Below, one piece after another: positions 5,730 to 6,138 of a DNA stretch of 6,138 bases. Below the pieces are notes generated by a model. That model had not been told where the DNA came from. It saw nothing but the letters and a program-made list of their open reading frames with translations, and did no database searches. The stretch comes from Phycisphaerae bacterium (lineage in GTDB: Bacteria; Planctomycetota; Phycisphaerae; Sedimentisphaerales; UBA12454). Both the position numbers and the translations under genes were made by a program. The stretch covers positions 1 to 6,138 of the forward strand of contig JAQTQF010000117.1 in NCBI GenBank assembly GCA_028712345.1, read 5' to 3'. Within the stretch, counting starts at the first letter, position 1; each line of letters begins with the position of its first letter.

Positions 5730-6138
5730 CCTTTTCTATCGTCCGGTTTAGCGATGATATATTGTTCGATCTGTTCGATTTTTTCAAGCCATTGCGGGAA
5801 ATCGGCGGCGAGTTTTTCTTTTTCAGTTCTCTGTATTCGGTATGAGAAGCCCCCGCGTACCTCGCTGAGAAGTATTCTGCTGCTGTCGTCAAAATATATC
5901 ATCTGGTTTTCTGCGACTGTGCCAAGAAATTCAATTTCAGCGGCAAAAGCGGCCTTTAGACGAGGGTCGCTGTTCGGGTCTGCTTTTTTGATAATTGCCG
6001 GTTTGATTCTGCCGTCGGAAAGAATCATATCAACCATAACCGCGTTAAAATCACTATGCAGGAAATCTTCGACGAAGGTGTCGAAACGCATTTCCGGCAG
6101 CATTGAAGAGCTTAGTTTGAAGTTTTCCAGGCCGTTGG
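5723..6138 (-). CDS. Unrecognised protein, 5' part outside window
   Basis: A minus-strand frame stays open from the right edge of the window to a TGA at 5723-5725, giving 137 complete codons. The first visible residues are NGLENFKLSSS. An ATG at 6103 is available, but it has no Shine-Dalgarno sequence and the frame reads on upstream, so the gene probably starts outside the window. The fold cannot be named. The sequence is mixed charged and hydrophobic with no membrane segment. It has an acidic-aromatic region (RFDTFVEDF), a Lys/Asp-rich middle (IIKKADPNSDPRLKAAF), a probable beta-rich part (MIYFDDSSRILLSEVRGGFSYRI) and a terminal amphipathic helix (FPQWLEKIEQIEQYII). Codon use is like trxB. 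It lies 90 bases upstream of trxB on the same strand and could be co-transcribed, but the repeat in the gap makes this uncertain. Confidence 0.7.
   Translation of the reverse strand, partial: NGLENFKLSSSMLPEMRFDTFVEDFLHSDFNAVMVDMILSDGRIKPAIIKKADPNSDPRLKAAFAAEIEFLGTVAENQMIYFDDSSRILLSEVRGGFSYRIQRTEKEKLAADFPQWLEKIEQIEQYIIAKPDDRKGK

Overview
The window carries five protein genes: a 3'-truncated secA, efp, a citrate synthase gene, trxB, and one unrecognised gene cut off by the right edge. All are housekeeping genes or probable chromosomal genes. There are no phage, transposase, CRISPR, rRNA or tRNA signatures. The organism is a bacterium of moderate GC. The long helical insertion in SecA, the Leu-containing tip loop of EF-P and the abundant short-period intergenic repeats fit a Planctomycetota-type genome (Phycisphaerae-like). 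That placement is inference from family resemblance and was not tested by a search.

Layout: 1-2150 (minus) is the N-terminal 716 codons of SecA, with its C-terminus off the left edge. 2151-2257 is a spacer with a strong stem-loop inside a probable repeat. 2258-2812 (minus) is efp. 2813-3111 is a roughly 300-base divergent intergenic region holding candidate promoters in both directions and a structured repeat. 3112-4524 (plus) is a Si-type citrate synthase. 4525-4639 is a convergent spacer filled by a second copy of the same repeat. 4640-5632 (minus) is thioredoxin reductase. 5633-5722 is a spacer with another octamer array. 5723-6138 (minus) is the 3' part of an unknown gene.

efp and secA share a strand and a 107-base spacer, so they may be co-transcribed from the candidate promoter at 2950-2978. 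That would join translation of polyproline proteins with their export. gltA diverges from them and supplies the TCA cycle entry reaction. trxB follows the unknown gene on the minus strand and converges on gltA.

The least explained content is intergenic. Two elements of about 100 bp (2835-2948 and 4543-4640) share identical 18-bp left and 25-bp right ends. Each encloses a degenerate tandem array with an 8-bp period, and their lengths differ by exactly two octamers. A degenerate third right end lies at 2981-3004, and an apparently related octamer array lies at 5655-5729. This looks like a dispersed, structured short-tandem-repeat family. Separately, the first ~110 bases of the window switch to almost exclusively G/C-ending codons inside secA, which may mark a chimeric join or a recombined segment.
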